The notes beneath the pieces are model-generated. The model had not been told where the DNA came from and ran no database searches. It saw only the letters and a list, made by a program, of their open reading frames with translations. DNA of 64,000 nucleotides from Vicia villosa (taxonomy: Eukaryota; Streptophyta; Magnoliopsida; Fabales; Fabaceae), in assembly GCF_029867415.1 (NCBI RefSeq), contig NC_081182.1, positions 41,465,462-41,529,461 on the forward strand, written 5' to 3'. Below are positions 21,495 through 35,476 of the stretch, piece after piece (the stretch's first letter is position 1; each line of letters starts with the position of its first letter). A program made the translations under genes and the position numbers.

Positions 21495-22396
21495 TTCTCG
21501 ATGAATATATTTATAATATTCTTCAACCATAGATATTCATTCAATCCTAGAATATAGAAAGGAGGCCAAGTATATGGTACAATTTTAACACGTTGGGTCC
21601 AAAATGGCTTGTAGAAAAAGCCGAGTTTGTATCAAGCAGAAGAGAAACAGAAGAAAACACAAACAAAACACGAGCTTCGCCATTCAAAGTATCAAACCAA
21701 GAAAAAATATTGAGGATTTGGTTTAATAGACAATGAATAGGAAGGTGAAAATTGTCCTAGTTTAGGTTTCTATGGTAGAAGAATCAATTTCTAATAGTCA
21801 AAAGTTATAAAGAAAGAGAGCATGTAATTAAACTCGGAGAAGAATAGTGATTGAAGATAGTGCGAAAAAATATCTAATGTGAAGAGACATAGAATCGAAG
21901 TTTTTACTTGATCTATGCATACAAAACAAGAATGGCCTTATAGTAATCCATGGTAAAAAGGAGGATTAGGTATGCATACAAATTAAACAAGATTGGCCAA
22001 TATTACAATCAAAACCAATATTTATTGGAAATAACAAATGATATCAAAAGAAAATGAAGATTGAAGATAATAACATTAATGTAAAATCTGAGAATCTATT
22101 CAATCCACAGACTGTAGTACAAGAAAACATGTATATCTCAGCTCATCTTTTGAGACATTACCTAACTCAAGAAATTTTTCCTATGGTTCTCTATTCATAT
22201 CTAAGCCACATGATTGAGCCAGCTCTAAGCTTAAATTACAATGAATAACTCATCGCAACTATTCGAGAAAAAATTTGTTGAATCCACAAGGACTATAAAC
22301 TATATTTTTCATGAAAATCATGAAAACCCTTTTCCGAAGGTCTAAAATTTGTGTCCCAACTCTATAAGAATAATAAAAAATATTTATGACTTTCAC
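21495..22396. other. Non-coding region downstream of the ATXR5-like gene
   Basis: No gene is recognised. The right-hand part is likely the 3' untranslated region and terminator of the minus-strand ATXR5-like gene, whose stop codon is at 22397-22399. Confidence 0.4.
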
Positions 22397-25300
22397 TCAG
22401 ACAAAATGTTGAGTTGGGTATTGATTCTCATAACCATTATAATCATAGTAAAGCCTCTCTCCCTTGGAAATATCTCGGGTAGCAATCAAAAAGACCCGCG
22501 ATTCTCCATTAACATCGTATCTCACACATTTACTGTTCTGCTTCTTCTTACCGTCCCTGCATATGAATTGAACATGAAACTTAATAAATATCGGTCAATG
22601 TACAGAAGAAAAAGAATAAGTATTTTATGATATTAGAGTCCTAAAAAGTTTAGTTCTTTATAGAGCATATCAAGGCCAAACAGCATATGAAATGGACTGC
22701 AAGAAGAATTATAGAAATAAGAATGTATATCACAGAAATATAGAGCAGTCCACATGAAATGACGGAACCAAGTAAAATGGTATTCACCCCATCCCTTCCC
22801 TCTTGTTCTATTCTTCTAAATCAATATTACCATGAGAAAGTGAGACAGGCTTACGGAGTGTGATTGTTGATTCCACTGATAAAGCGAGCAATGTTTCCAC
22901 GTTTATCAGCACAGGCAACAAGACTGGTAGCAGTGCTTCCTGAAAGAAGCAGCGTCATCATACTGTCGCAATCATCAGTTTCTCTATTCTTAATAAAATC
23001 CACATCGCCGGTGTATTCAGCAATAAATGTCATGTCTTTTATAGGGCCATCAGCTTCCACAGTATAGCTACATCACATATCAAGGAAAATCCAAAAAAAA
23101 AAAAAGAGTTAAAATAGCATGTAAATCACTTTCCTACATTACGGTAATGACTATAAGCTGGGTCAAAGAAATCAGCTAAATATTAAGTTAATAGAAATTG
23201 ATTTCCTACTTCACGGTAATGAGTGTAAGACGAATATGTACCCTTGACATGAATCAAAAACCACCATTAATGGTGGGAATTTGCCTCGTTTGGTCATAGC
23301 TATGCAGCGCTCTAAGGTTTTTGTATCTTCCTTATTAAGATTCTGAGAGGAAAATAAACAAATAATCTATCAAACTAGGACACGGTGATGGAGATGTGCA
23401 TGCTAATTAGCTTGTTTGCAAAAAGTCTATTTGGAAGTGTAAAAAATTTATAAGAAAATTAATTAGTTGAGACCTGCATTCCACCATTTTCAAAGGTGGA
23501 CTGATTCGCTTCTCTGGGAGCCATTCCTGGAGAGTAGGTTAGGCTATTACAGAATTTCATGTTTAGTGCGGTTAAGGCAGTAGCCAGGGAGGCCATTTGT
23601 TTGAGTCTCCTGGCCGGATCTAGTGTAGGAACAAAGGGCAACAACCTTCTCCTTTTCTTTTGTAACACCAGCGGTCTTGGACGTCTTCGCCGCCTCATAG
23701 CTTCTACAAGTCCATAATGGATAAATTAAGAAGAAAACAACTTCCAATTATCGCACACAAATAAAGCAAAACTATACTTTAGAGTAATCTTTACAGATCA
23801 AACAAGTACTATGACATCAAAACATTAAAAAACTGTACAAAAATAAGGTATCTAAAAGTAACTCTGTTTAGATTCATTTATCATTTAAATTTTTTCTAAA
23901 GATCCCTAGTAAATCTTGTAGAAGTAACAAGAGAGTAAATGTATTTGCCATTCTAGGTTAACATAAGCATACAAGAACAGTTTCGGCAAAAACATAAAGG
24001 AACAAATATCCAAAGGGACATTAACATGCATCAATTTTTCACTCATAAGTAATAATGAAGAGCTTATGTACACCTAGGATGTATCAAATACCTTTTAAGG
24101 TATGCCAAAATCTTCCTAGTTTTCTTGAAAATGCATAAATATCAAATACTCTTATGGTTAAGTTATCCTAGTAACTTATTTTCTGGCAAACTGTTGACCA
24201 CTTTTGAATCAATCTATCCACGTTAATATCAAATTTTGCTTTCTAAATTCAATTCATAGTATAATTTGCAACTACAACATAATCCAGTAAATGCATTTCA
24301 TAGGGCTTCCTTTACCTTTAAACAACAGTAAAGGCTTATCATGCCAATTGCACCAAAATGTGCAAGTTTGTGAGATGCTGCTATCTCTCAGCTGAAGGTG
24401 TGTTTTGCATCAAATGCCATTACTGTTTGATCGTATCTAAAGGTTGCTTCAATAAATAAAACTATGGTAACTATCTGTTTATTAAAATCACAATCTAATA
24501 AATGTAGATCACCTCAATAACTCTACTTTTATAAATCCATCTTAATTGCCCATTGATCATTGGGCAATACCAATAACCAAAACCTCAAGCTTAAAATCTA
24601 TGGAGCTGGTGACGGAAACATCTTAGTCCGCACCCTACATAGTTTGTCAAGAAACACTCCACAACCGAGGAACTGACATTTCATAGACTAAAAAACACCA
24701 AGCCCTCAACTACACATGCATGCTTCATTCACAAAAAGTTAAAACAAGTTCCAAAGATCATTACAAGAACTCATTCATAATTCAACAACCTACAAATAAA
24801 TTTGAAAAAACAACCTACAAAATATTTATAATTCACAAGTCAAGCTCCAATGGAATAACAGAATTCAACCAACATCACTTACACAAAAACAAGCAACTAC
24901 TGAGAAGCTCGATTCGAAATGGCAAAACAAATATCCACATAGCACATTAACAAAAATGATGATTAATAAATAACAATAAAAAAAATATAAAGTAGATAAT
25001 AAACATGTCTGAATTTAACAGTACATTACCCCGAGAAGAAGAATTATTCCTTCTGAAATCAGGCAAATCCCTTGGAAGCCCGAAGAAATCAAGTATTCTC
25101 CTTTGCGTGAACTCTGAAACACATTAAACGATCATCAAAACAATGCCACATTCATAATCACGGTAAGAAAAAAGCTCAATCAAATAATCACGTTTTGAAG
25201 ACAAAGAGAATCACTTACTTTTCACTTTCTTCACCCCTGAACACTTAGGGCAAATCCAGGAACCAATCGGAATCCTCACAACAATCGGCCTCACACATTT

Positions 25301-25564
25301 CATATGGAATCCTTTGTCACATTTGTCGCACAACAGCAGCTCCTCCGGCTGCTCCCCGGTGCCACATTGCTCGCACATGAGGCTACCGTAATCCTCCTTC
25401 TCCACCACCGCGTACTTCGCCCTCGCCAATATATCCTCCATTGACCTGTACTTCTTGACCGGCGGCGAGTCAAATGTCTTTTTCCGAATGTGGTGCGGTG
25501 CATGCGTGCGGTGGATGAAGCTCGTGAGCTTCTGAGATGAAGGCGATGAGGTCGCCGGAGCCAT
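22397..25564 (-). CDS. ATXR5: Histone H3K27 monomethyltransferase, ATXR5/ATXR6 family
   Basis: Six minus-strand exons join in frame: 25219-25564, 25030-25113, 23474-23703, 23242-23342, 22855-23067, 22397-22556. They give 377 residues, close to Arabidopsis ATXR5. It is a nuclear enzyme that adds one methyl group to histone H3 lysine 27 during replication. Visible domains: a C4HC3 PHD finger (about 64-108, CEQCGTG..CDKCDKGFHMKC..CPKC); a PIP box QRRILDFF (about 119-126) for PCNA binding; a basic stretch RRRRRPRPLVLQKKRRR; and a C-terminal SET domain with FIAEYTGDVD, NIARFISGINNHTP, RDISKGERLYYDYNGYE and the terminal HFV. TVEADGPIKD and the PHD sequence resemble ATXR5 more than ATXR6. Introns are GT..AG; the second is the longest (1326 bp). 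No stops or frameshifts are seen, so it should be functional. Confidence 0.93.
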
Positions 25565-26030
25565 TCCGTTACGGCGGATTGAGAAATTCGAAAAGGAAAA
25601 AAATTAGAATTGAGAATTTTGATGAAATGTTTTTTCAGAAAACTCTCTAATTTATAGAAATGGTGGAAACTCTAGAAAATGGAGGTGATAGAAAAAAATA
25701 ATAATAAAAAATAATTAAAAGAGGAAAAATAAAAAGTTTTTATTTCTTTTCTTCTTTCCTTTTGTTTTTGTTAGTCTCACCCGCGGGAGTGTGACACTTA
25801 CCGGTGGAGGAAGGTGAATGTTAAGCATGATGACGTGGAGGATTGTGGTTGGTTTTGCTAACTTGCGCTTGTTTTGGCACAGACTTTTATGCGTGGTTTG
25901 GGCACTGTTTTGGTTGTTTTTGTTAACTTGAGTCATAGGCTGAGATAGCCGTTTGGATTTTACCAGCCAAACAATGTGCTTATAATTTTCCTTTTACTTA
26001 AATGGAGGAAAAAGAAATTAAAAAGTTTTA
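25565..26030. promoter_or_regulatory. Upstream region of the ATXR5-like gene
   Basis: The bases before the start codon are the likely 5' untranslated region and promoter. I see no clear TATA box or canonical E2F site. A GC-richer patch around CCCGCGGGAG lies near 25790. No other gene is visible here. Confidence 0.4.
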
Positions 26031-26039
26031 TCCATGAAT

Positions 26040-27659
<1,620 letters not shown>

Positions 27660-27660
<1 letters not shown>

Positions 27661-28507
27661 TAATTGAAAAAATAAATGAAATATTAAAGTTTTTATTAAT
27701 AAAATTAATATTCTAAAATAGCAATGTATTTTTTTTATATTTAAGGCCTTATTTTCTTTTTTACACTAGTAAAAATTATTTATTTTTATACAAAAATTAT
27801 ATATAAAATTAATCACTTCTACATTTATTAAGATAATTGATTATTTACCTTTACTCTTTTACTCTTGTTAATATTATTTAAATGACGTGTCATCATTTCA
27901 TTTAAAAAAGTAAAGGTTAAATTAAGTGTACATTAGATTTCAAAAAGTGAAGGTTAACTTAAGAATGATTTTGCTATTGAATAAAATATTGCTTTAAAAA
28001 AAAGGATGATTTTCCTAAAAAATACAAATTTAAGAATGTCATTTTGTATATATTCTCCTTTTTGGTATGATAAAAAGTAATTTTTTATTCCATTTTTTAC
28101 TTTTAAATTTTTAAATATATTTCAATTTTATTTATATTAACTATTTTTTATTTCATTTTTTATGCCAGTAAATTTTTTAATTAATATTTTACTTTTCACT
28201 TTTCAATGCAATATTAACTAATTTTTTTTATTAATAATAATTTTTTAAAGAAAATAAATAAATATGATAAATAGTTCAAAGTATTTTTTTAAAAAAAAAT
28301 CTACTAATAATGACAAAATTTATTAACTTTTTTAGCATGTAAGATAACTCTAAAACAACTATCAAAATTGTAAAAATAGTCAAATAAATATCATAAAAAT
28401 AGTCAATTTTATATGTGTCAAATTTACTTATTTATATTTTATTATCACTTAACTGTGTCAAATTTATTTATTTAATTATATTTTAATGTATAGAGATTAC
28501 TAAACAC
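27660..28507. other. AT-rich intergenic DNA
   Basis: Low-complexity AT-rich sequence with a short repeated phrase GTGTCAAATTTATTTATTTA near 28417 and 28456. No gene is visible. Confidence 0.5.
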
Positions 28508-28515
28508 ACAAAACT

Positions 28516-29161
28516 AGGGATGTCAATTGCATCTGTTAATGGGGATCCCTGTGGGGAATATCTGCGAGGAGATTCGAAGTTGGGAATTTTTTTCCCGTAG
28601 GGATGGGGATAGAGGGAAATGTTCTCCCGATAAAACTTTGGGGCGGGGATTCGGAAAGTATCCTCCGCCCTGTGGATTCCCCGACTCCGACCATATATTT
28701 TAATTTTTATACTTTATATATTATATATATTATATAATTTTACATGAAAAATATTAATGTATTAGAAAATGAAGAGTCATTAGAAGTTATAGATTTGTCA
28801 CACATAATCAACCACCTGCGTTGGACGACATCGGTACTAGGGATGTCAATTGCATCTGCTAATGAGGATTCCTGTGGAGAATGCCTGTGCGGAGATCCGA
28901 AGTTGGAGATTTTTTTCCCCGTGGGGATGGGGATGGAGGGAAATGTTCCCCCGATAAAACTTTGGGGCGGGGATTGGGAAATTATCCCCCGCCCCATGGA
29001 TTCCCCGACTCCGACCATATATTTTAATTTTTATACTTTATATATTATATATATTACATAATTTTACATGAAAAATATTAATGTATTAGAAAATGAAGAG
29101 TCATTAGAAATTATAGATTTGTCACACATAATCAACCACTTGCTTTGAACGACATCGGTAC
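28516..29161 (+). repeat. Two tandem 323-bp copies inside the hAT element
   Basis: Copy one runs 28516-28838 and copy two 28839-29161. Each begins AGGGATGTCAATTGCATCTG and ends near ACGACATCGGTACT. They differ at scattered positions. Because the unit begins with the terminal inverted repeat, the duplication includes an end of the element. Confidence 0.85.
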
Positions 29162-29566
29162 TGTGGTAGTAAATTAGTGGAAGCACGGTAGCAAGAAGCT
29201 ATGTTACTATTTATTTAATTTTTTTACATAAAAAATATTTGCAACATCAAGTTCTTTTGCTTTATTTATTTATTAGTGATGCAAGATGTATTTTGATTTT
29301 TTTATAAAATAAAGATGCAAATATATGCGTTTTAAAAAAAACGAAAAAAATAACAAAATACTAGTGTCATAGTTTTGATCGAAAAGTGTAAAAATTTTCT
29401 TAAGATTCGATCTCCGTGGATATCCGTGGGGATCTGTGGGAATGGGGATGGGGGAAAATATTTCCCAGTGACAGAGATTGGGGATGGGAATGTGGAATAA
29501 ATTTGGGGGCGGAGCGAGGAGCGGAGAAACATCCTCCGAATAATCTCTGCCCCGTTGACATCCCTG
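28516..29566. mobile_element. Non-autonomous hAT-type element
   Basis: The ends AGGGATGTCAA and TTGACATCCCTG are inverted repeats. They are flanked by a perfect 8-bp target duplication ACAAAACT (28508-28515 and 29567-29574), the hAT signature. GGGGCGGGGAT and GGGATGGGGA tracts lie close to both ends. There is no transposase. Much of the left half is a 323-bp direct duplication (28516-28838 and 28839-29161), the second copy starting again with the terminal sequence AGGGATGTCAATTGC. Confidence 0.85.
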
Positions 29567-29904
29567 ACAAAACTGTGAATATTTTATCGTGAATATTGAT
29601 CAAAGAAAAAGAAAAACAAAGTCGTGAATTGATGATTATTATTTAAGTAAAGATGGGTGGAAAAAATCTATACCAATTTAGATAGATCACAGTCACAGCT
29701 TCCAGTAAAAAAAAAAAACATAACAGATCACGCCTCTCTATCATTAATTTTTACCAAGGAAATAATAACTCATACAGTTTAATTCACACTTTCCTAATAT
29801 CTAATGTGTGTATATACCTAATTTAATATTTACAACTTGTGTATGTCCCAAAATAATTGTTATATTTTAGAAAAATTAATTGTTTAAAATATTTATCATT
29901 TTAG

Positions 29905-29990
29905 ATTATCAATGCGGTTAAACGTTTGGGTCTTGAGAGTGAGCTTCTCTTAAGATCTCATGTTCGAAATCCGCTAGCTACACATTGCTT
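29905..29990 (+). repeat. tRNA-derived SINE remnant
   Basis: The stretch contains GCGGTTAAACGTTTGGG, GAGCTTCTCTTAAGATCTCA and then TGTTCGAAATCCGCTAG, close to a pol III B box (GGTTCGANNCC) at a tRNA-like spacing. It is followed by a T/A-rich tail. The layout resembles tRNA-related SINEs of legumes. It is degraded and no target duplication is clear. Confidence 0.55.
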
Positions 29991-29999
29991 TTCATCAAA

Positions 30000-31960
30000 A
30001 AAAATTATCTTTCAATTTCATCTAATAAATATTCTTATTTATTGCTTTTTCATTTATCATTAATGTTAATTTGATTACATCAATTGTTAATAAAGGTAAT
30101 TTGATAAAGTTATTATTCTTTTTTTTTATTTATTATGATTTTTTAATATATGTGAAAGTGTCAACTATAACAATTATTTTGGAACGGAGAGAGAAATATC
30201 TATATTTTCAGTTTATCATTATTTTGAAATTTTGATAGATAAAAAGTAGAAAAGTGTAAACTAATAAAGTTACAAGCTCAAGCTCAAGGAGGCTCAAGGA
30301 GGCATATGCAATTCACACATGATTTTTGGGACTATTCACCATAGTCAAGCAAATGACACATTCATGCTGTCACATAATTGTTGTCGTTGGATAAGATCGA
30401 ACGACTGATATTTTAAATTTTAATATTTTATATTATTTGAAAAGTCAAATTTATATTAAATATAAATTATTTGATGTCAATCTAACGGTTATTAGCATTG
30501 TGACTGCTTGAATTCAGGGTCTTGCCGACTGCGAGCGATCTAATTTTTGATTTTAGGACCTTTCGCTCACACATCTTATTGTTGAGAAGTTGTTTCTAAG
30601 AGAAGGCCGTTGGAAGTAGGTACTATTAAGATCTTCATTTTCTGAGTAATAGCATTATCCAATGGAGTCTTTCTCAAGTAACGACCAAGAGGATGCTGAA
30701 GCAAACTAAAGAAATCGTATCAAACAACCTCGAGCCTTGTGCTAGAACCCCTAATTGACGTTCTCCATAAGCTGGAAGTTGACAAGATGGAGATGCCTTA
30801 CATAGAGTGCGGACCAGAGGCGCAGTACTATGTGTCTAGGTCATTAGATTCCGAGTCATCAGATGCTGAGGTTCCAAGTGTTGACCAGATCCTGATCCAT
30901 CAGAGTTTGAGTCATATCTGATTCTATTCATAAGTTGTTCAATTGGGTCAGAACCAAGTTAATTAAGAGCTTATTGATCATACACACTTAAACAAATGTT
31001 AGTATACCCAATTTTAGTTCCAAGGAGAATGAACAAATTTAGTTCCAACAATCTCCCTCTTTTTTATGACTTCAGAGTCTGAGGTTTGTAAGCTCCCTCT
31101 AAGTCTAATAGTCCATAGGTTGAATTTTGTAAGCTCCCCCTAAATCCCATCCAAGTTATTTTAAGCTTAACATGATTAAAATATTTTAATCAACAAAATC
31201 AAACACATAAACATAAGTTTACTTAATGGGTTCATGTGCTAATAAAAACATCAAAAATGTTTTTATCATACTCTTTAAATACTCTCATATTTCTTCCTCT
31301 TTTGTCATCAACAAAAAAAAGATAATAAAAAGGTAGAGAGAGAGAAAGATACTGGACTGAAAAGATAAAATGTAGATGCTGAACAGTAAGATTAAATTAG
31401 CAAAAGAAGTTTAGATTTTGAGAAAACATAAAGCAAAAAGTAAAATAAGGTTCTAGATCCTAATCCTAGGGTTTCTTCAAAAGCTCTAGAATAGTCTTTA
31501 GATCAGAACCCATTTCCTCTTGCTTAGAGGCCATAGAACCGAGTTAAGCATTCATAGTTTCTTGATGATCTGATAGATTGGATATCTGAGATCTCATATC
31601 TTGAATGTGAGTGCCATCTAAACTTGAGAATTTTCCACTAAAGCTAATCTAGCCTTAAGCTAAATTCTCTTATGACTTACTGAAGCAACAACTTCTAATG
31701 ATAAGCTTCTTAAACTCTGTATGACAAAGTCAATAGAGAGTTTGAACTCATCCCATCTTGCAACATAGGCTATAGAATCATAAGTACCAAGTCTATCATA
31801 GACTAGTCCCTAGACCTTGTTATAGAATTTCGTTTTAAATTTATCCCTTTGAGAAAGAATGTGGAGAGGGGTGGATTAATTTAAGTTGTCCATAGGTGAG
31901 GTAAATGGAGGAGTGGGGGAAAACTGTGTGAGTGGGATCATGGCTAGTTCCAGAGAGTTG
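30000..31960. other. Intergenic and decayed repeat DNA
   Basis: A 60-codon frame at 30739-30921 (acidic, EPLIDVLHKLEVDKME) has no family I recognise and is likely chance or debris. From about 31040 phrases such as AAGCTCCCTCTAAGTC and GTAAGCTCCCCCTAAATCC recall legume copia elements. Minus-strand frames between 31480 and 31960 look like a broken continuation of the ORF at 31961-32443, with ISNLSDHQETMNA and a lysine-rich end. Confidence 0.4.
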
Positions 31961-32443
31961 TTATGTTCCAGCTTGTACCACAGGAGTATCTTCTTTGAAA
32001 GGGAATGAGGGTTGAGGATCAGAAGGAGGTTCAGTTTGTGGTTGATTTTCTAGGTGAATTTCTGGTTGAATTTCAATTGACATAACACATCCAGGTTCAT
32101 CAATGTGATGACTCTGAGTTTGCTGTGCTGAAGAGCTAGAGGTTTGGTAAAGAGAGGGTAGTGGATCAGTATGAAAAACTTTCAAAGGTGTTACTAAGAG
32201 GGGTGATAGAATGGTTTGTTCATAGGGTAATTCACTTACTAGATGCTCTAAAGAAGCTTCCAACATAGTGAAGAGGTCACAAGTTTTTCGAAACTGTAAG
32301 AGGTCAATAGTTTCAAGGAAGGGTGAAAGTTGAGTGGATATAAATGATGGTTTATAAGTTACTAGGCTTAGGTTTTCATGATTTGAGTTAGATGATGTGG
32401 GAGTTGGAGACTTTCTCATTAATAGTGAAGAATTCAAATACAA
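31961..32443 (-). CDS. Unrecognised 160-residue reading frame, probably repeat-derived
   Basis: An uninterrupted minus-strand frame begins MYLNSSLLMRKSPTPTSS. It is rich in Ser, Pro, Gln and Leu, with a helix-prone middle (LETIDLLQFRKTCDLFTMLE) and a proline-rich C-terminal part. I do not recognise a domain. Downstream on the same strand, frames with many stops look like a decayed continuation. The surrounding sequence is retrotransposon-like, and plus-strand copia gag and protease remnants lie 1.8 kb away. Most likely it is an accessory ORF of a dead element rather than a host gene. Confidence 0.35.
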   Translation of the reverse strand: MYLNSSLLMRKSPTPTSSNSNHENLSLVTYKPSFISTQLSPFLETIDLLQFRKTCDLFTMLEASLEHLVSELPYEQTILSPLLVTPLKVFHTDPLPSLYQTSSSSAQQTQSHHIDEPGCVMSIEIQPEIHLENQPQTEPPSDPQPSFPFKEDTPVVQAGT

Positions 32444-32654
32444 ATCAAACAGAGGATCAAGAGAGTCACCTAAAGTAAATGTGAGTGCACTATCCTCTTA
32501 GATGTTTTGAATGATGTCAAAACTTGGTAACATTTAGTATTTGACATTGGACCTTATCTCTCTCTATGCCTAGTTATGCATTGTTATCTCAGGACACTTA
32601 AAATTAGGTTAAAAACATTTTTACAAGTAAAAATTATGATTTTAAGTGAAAAAC

Positions 32655-32875
32655 AAGGTTAGGAGTCGACTCCCAACTTCTATGGGTCGACTCCTAATTA
32701 TTTTTAAAAACTTATGTTTCGTAGGAGTCGAATCCCAGCTTTTATGGGTCGACTCCCTCTGAATATTTTTTCAAACCAAGTGGGACTGCCTTCTTGGAGT
32801 TGACTCCCAGCTTCTATGGTCGATTCCCAACTATTATGGGCTGACTCCCAAGTCCTGGGAGTCAATACATTTTGA
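32655..32875. repeat. Cluster of GAGTCGACTCC palindromes
   Basis: The motif AGGAGTCGACTCCCA or variants (GGGTCGACTCC, GAGTCGAATCCC, GAGTTGACTCCC, GGCTGACTCCC) occurs about eight times, often followed by CTTCTATGGG. Such arrays are common in legume LTR sequences. It contains no gene. Confidence 0.75.
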
Positions 32876-32935
32876 CTTGAATTTTTCCCAAACTTGTAAT
32901 TTTGCAAATCTATTTTTCCTGTCATTTCTTTCTAA

Positions 32936-34270
32936 CACACACACACACACACGCACATAAAAAGGCATTCGTGCATCATTTCAAAAAAATGAAACCAAAA
33001 ATATACAAAGACCCTTTTCCATCACCTTTACCATCTCTCATTGCATTCATACAACAATTACACATAATCATTTTTGTTGTGTGATCTAGATATAGTTTGA
33101 TAAGGTCTAATTAGGTTTGTTGTAGTCAATTGGGTTTGAAATTCTTGGGGGTTTCATGATAAATCTAGCTAGGGGTTTCCCTCCAAGATCAAGGATTGCT
33201 TTGGGTATTTTTCACAAGATATCGCAAATTGGATTCAGCAGAGTGAAGCTTTGAAGAAAGACGTTTCTATCAAAGAAGTAACCTTAATCGAAGGATTAAT
33301 TTGGTAATATTGGGTTACAATAGTTTTCAATTTGGATTCAGCCGAGTAAAAGCTAAGAAGAAAAGGGTTTTATCAAAGGAGTAGCAGATCAAATTAGAAG
33401 TATTGGGTTACTTGATCGAGCTCTAGATCAAGGGAAAAGAGGAAGATAAGATCAACATCAAACATAGGGTTTGAAGGGTTGGATTGCTACTTGTTAATAA
33501 CATTTGCAAATGTTAATTTCCACTATCTCAACTCCATTAGGAACTGGGGGAAGACGTATCCATAGTGAGGCCGATTAGGGAACTGCATAAACATATCATT
33601 CTCTCTATCTCTCTCTCTCTCTCTCACTCACTTTTGTTGCAATTTGTGAATCAATTGATTGTGCAATCAATACATTGAGATGATTTTTTAGTCAATCATA
33701 TTTCAAACTATTTTTATTGAGTTGATTGTAATCTATAAGAATGCAATTGGTTTTTTATATCAACCAAATCAAAGAAAATGGTTCTTAGAATTGATTGCAC
33801 ACTAAATGTTTGATAATTACTTAAGTAAGTTTTTATTTAATATTTCATTGGAAATCGATTATCATCATGTGATTTTATTCAAACGTTATTGTTGAAAATA
33901 TATTGATTAATTTTCTCTTCAATCAAATACAGTTGTTAAGGTTTAAACACATTAGATATTACTACTTTGTTTGGAAAGCTTGAAAAATATGAGCAAGAGC
34001 TCATTTTCTTAGAGGAGCATGAGAAGAAGATTAAGAAATATAAAAACAAGGAAAATAAGATAGACAAGAAGTCAATTTCTCTTATGACTTCTAGATCTAA
34101 GTCCCCACTCAATTAAAGAGTAAGATGATATTGGAACTAGTGATGGGGAGTGTTCAGATGATGAAGAAATGGAACTGTTTGTTAGAAGGTATCATACGTA
34201 TATTAAGAGCGATAGATTGAAGCATTCTGACAAGAATCTCATCAAATATATACGACAATAAAATACCTCA
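32936..34270 (+). other. Decayed LTR or leader sequence with microsatellites
   Basis: This contains a short CA repeat (about 32936-32956), a CT repeat (about 33602-33627) and direct phrases such as GGATTCAGCAGAGTGAAG and GGATTCAGCCGAGTAAAAG. It lies upstream of the copia zinc-knuckle remnants and is probably part of the same dead element. Near 33980-34110 a lysine-rich broken gag frame (YKNKENKIDKKS) is seen. Confidence 0.4.
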
Positions 34271-34279
34271 AGGAAAGAT

Positions 34280-35476
34280 GAAAGTAAGAAGGAAAAATGT
34301 AAAGGTTCATGCCATAATTGTGGAAGAGTTGGTCATTATAAGCTGGAGTGTCCATTGCTTGAAAAGGATAAAGGTAAAGGTCAACAAAATAAATCTAGCA
34401 AGCCTAGAAGAGCATACATCGTATGGGATAGTGATAATGAATCCTCCAACGTGGTAGCTTAAGTGAAAATGATGGTATGACAAATATTTGCCTCGTGACC
34501 AAGAAGTCATTCTAAATATGAACTTATTGATAAATGTCTTATTTTGATTTACAAATTGATTTTGAAAATCTACATGGTGAAGCTAAAGAACCTTTTAAAA
34601 GGTTGAATTCAAATAAAAAATAATTTCACACTTAGAAGCCAAGGTTTTAAAAACGGAAAAATAAATGGAACCTCTTAAGCAAACCATGTTAGAAGTTCCA
34701 AAAGTTAATGCTGAGGATGAGAAGTCTTCTTAATTTGATTGTGAAACTTGTCACATTTGGCAAAAAGAGGTTAATAGTCTAAAAACCAAATTGAACAAGG
34801 TTTTAGAACAAAAAGTTACATTTGCTATTGATCCTACAAAATTTAAAAGATCTTTGAATGTACCATACAAAAAGTATAAATTTGTTGTAAAGGAATCAAA
34901 TAACAAAAGTCTTTCTCATCATCACTTGAATTGTCACTATTGTTGCAAGAAAGGTCATACCATTGTAAAATGCAAATTTAGAAGATTTTTGGTTCCTAAA
35001 GGTGTATTTCAACGGTTTCCTAAATGCAACGAAGTTTCTATTCACCCTAAAGGATCCAATGAAAACTGGGTACCTATCATTCATGATTGATATTGTAGGT
35101 TGAATGTCTTGACTCAATGGAGAGAACATTGTTTCTCGACAGTAGATGCTCAAGGCATACAACGAGTCACATTTCCCTATTCATTGTTTTCACGGCAAAA
35201 AAGAAAGGCTATGTGACCTACAAAGACATTAATAAGGGTGGATATTTTGGTAAATGTAGTGTAGGTAATCCCTCTTCTACTATTGTCTATGTTTTTATAC
35301 TTGTTGAAGGCCTTAAACATAATCTACTTAACATTAGTCAACTATGCGATAAAGATTATAAAATAACTTTCACAAATTCTTGTTGTATGATTGAACATAT
35401 TAAAAAGAAAGATTACTCATTTAAGGGCTTGAGGTTAAATAACATCTATATCCTTAACTTGTATAATCTCAGTTAA
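34280..35476 (+). pseudogene. Ty1/copia gag-protease remnant
   Basis: Three pieces of one polyprotein are visible in broken frames. The first zinc knuckle CHNCGRVGHYKLEC lies near 34305-34350. A second knuckle CHYCCKKGHTIVKC follows near 34936-34977, then LVPKGVFQRFPKCN and NENWVP (typical of SIRE/Maximus-like legume copia elements). The protease region begins LDSRCSRHTT (normally LDSGCSRHM, so the catalytic Asp remains but the Gly is replaced by Arg) and continues GVEGLKHNLLSISQLCD-like sequence to a stop at 35476. Integrase and reverse transcriptase are absent. Stops and frameshifts make it dead. Confidence 0.82.

Noticed and set aside
22864..23067. Plus-strand frame MLIPLIKRAMFPRLSA
   Set aside because: It is antisense to exon 5 of the ATXR5-like gene, whose SET motifs are unmistakable.
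24720..24950. 76-codon plus-strand frame in the long ATXR5 intron
   Set aside because: Lys/Asn-rich AT-biased translation without motifs; it lies inside an intron.
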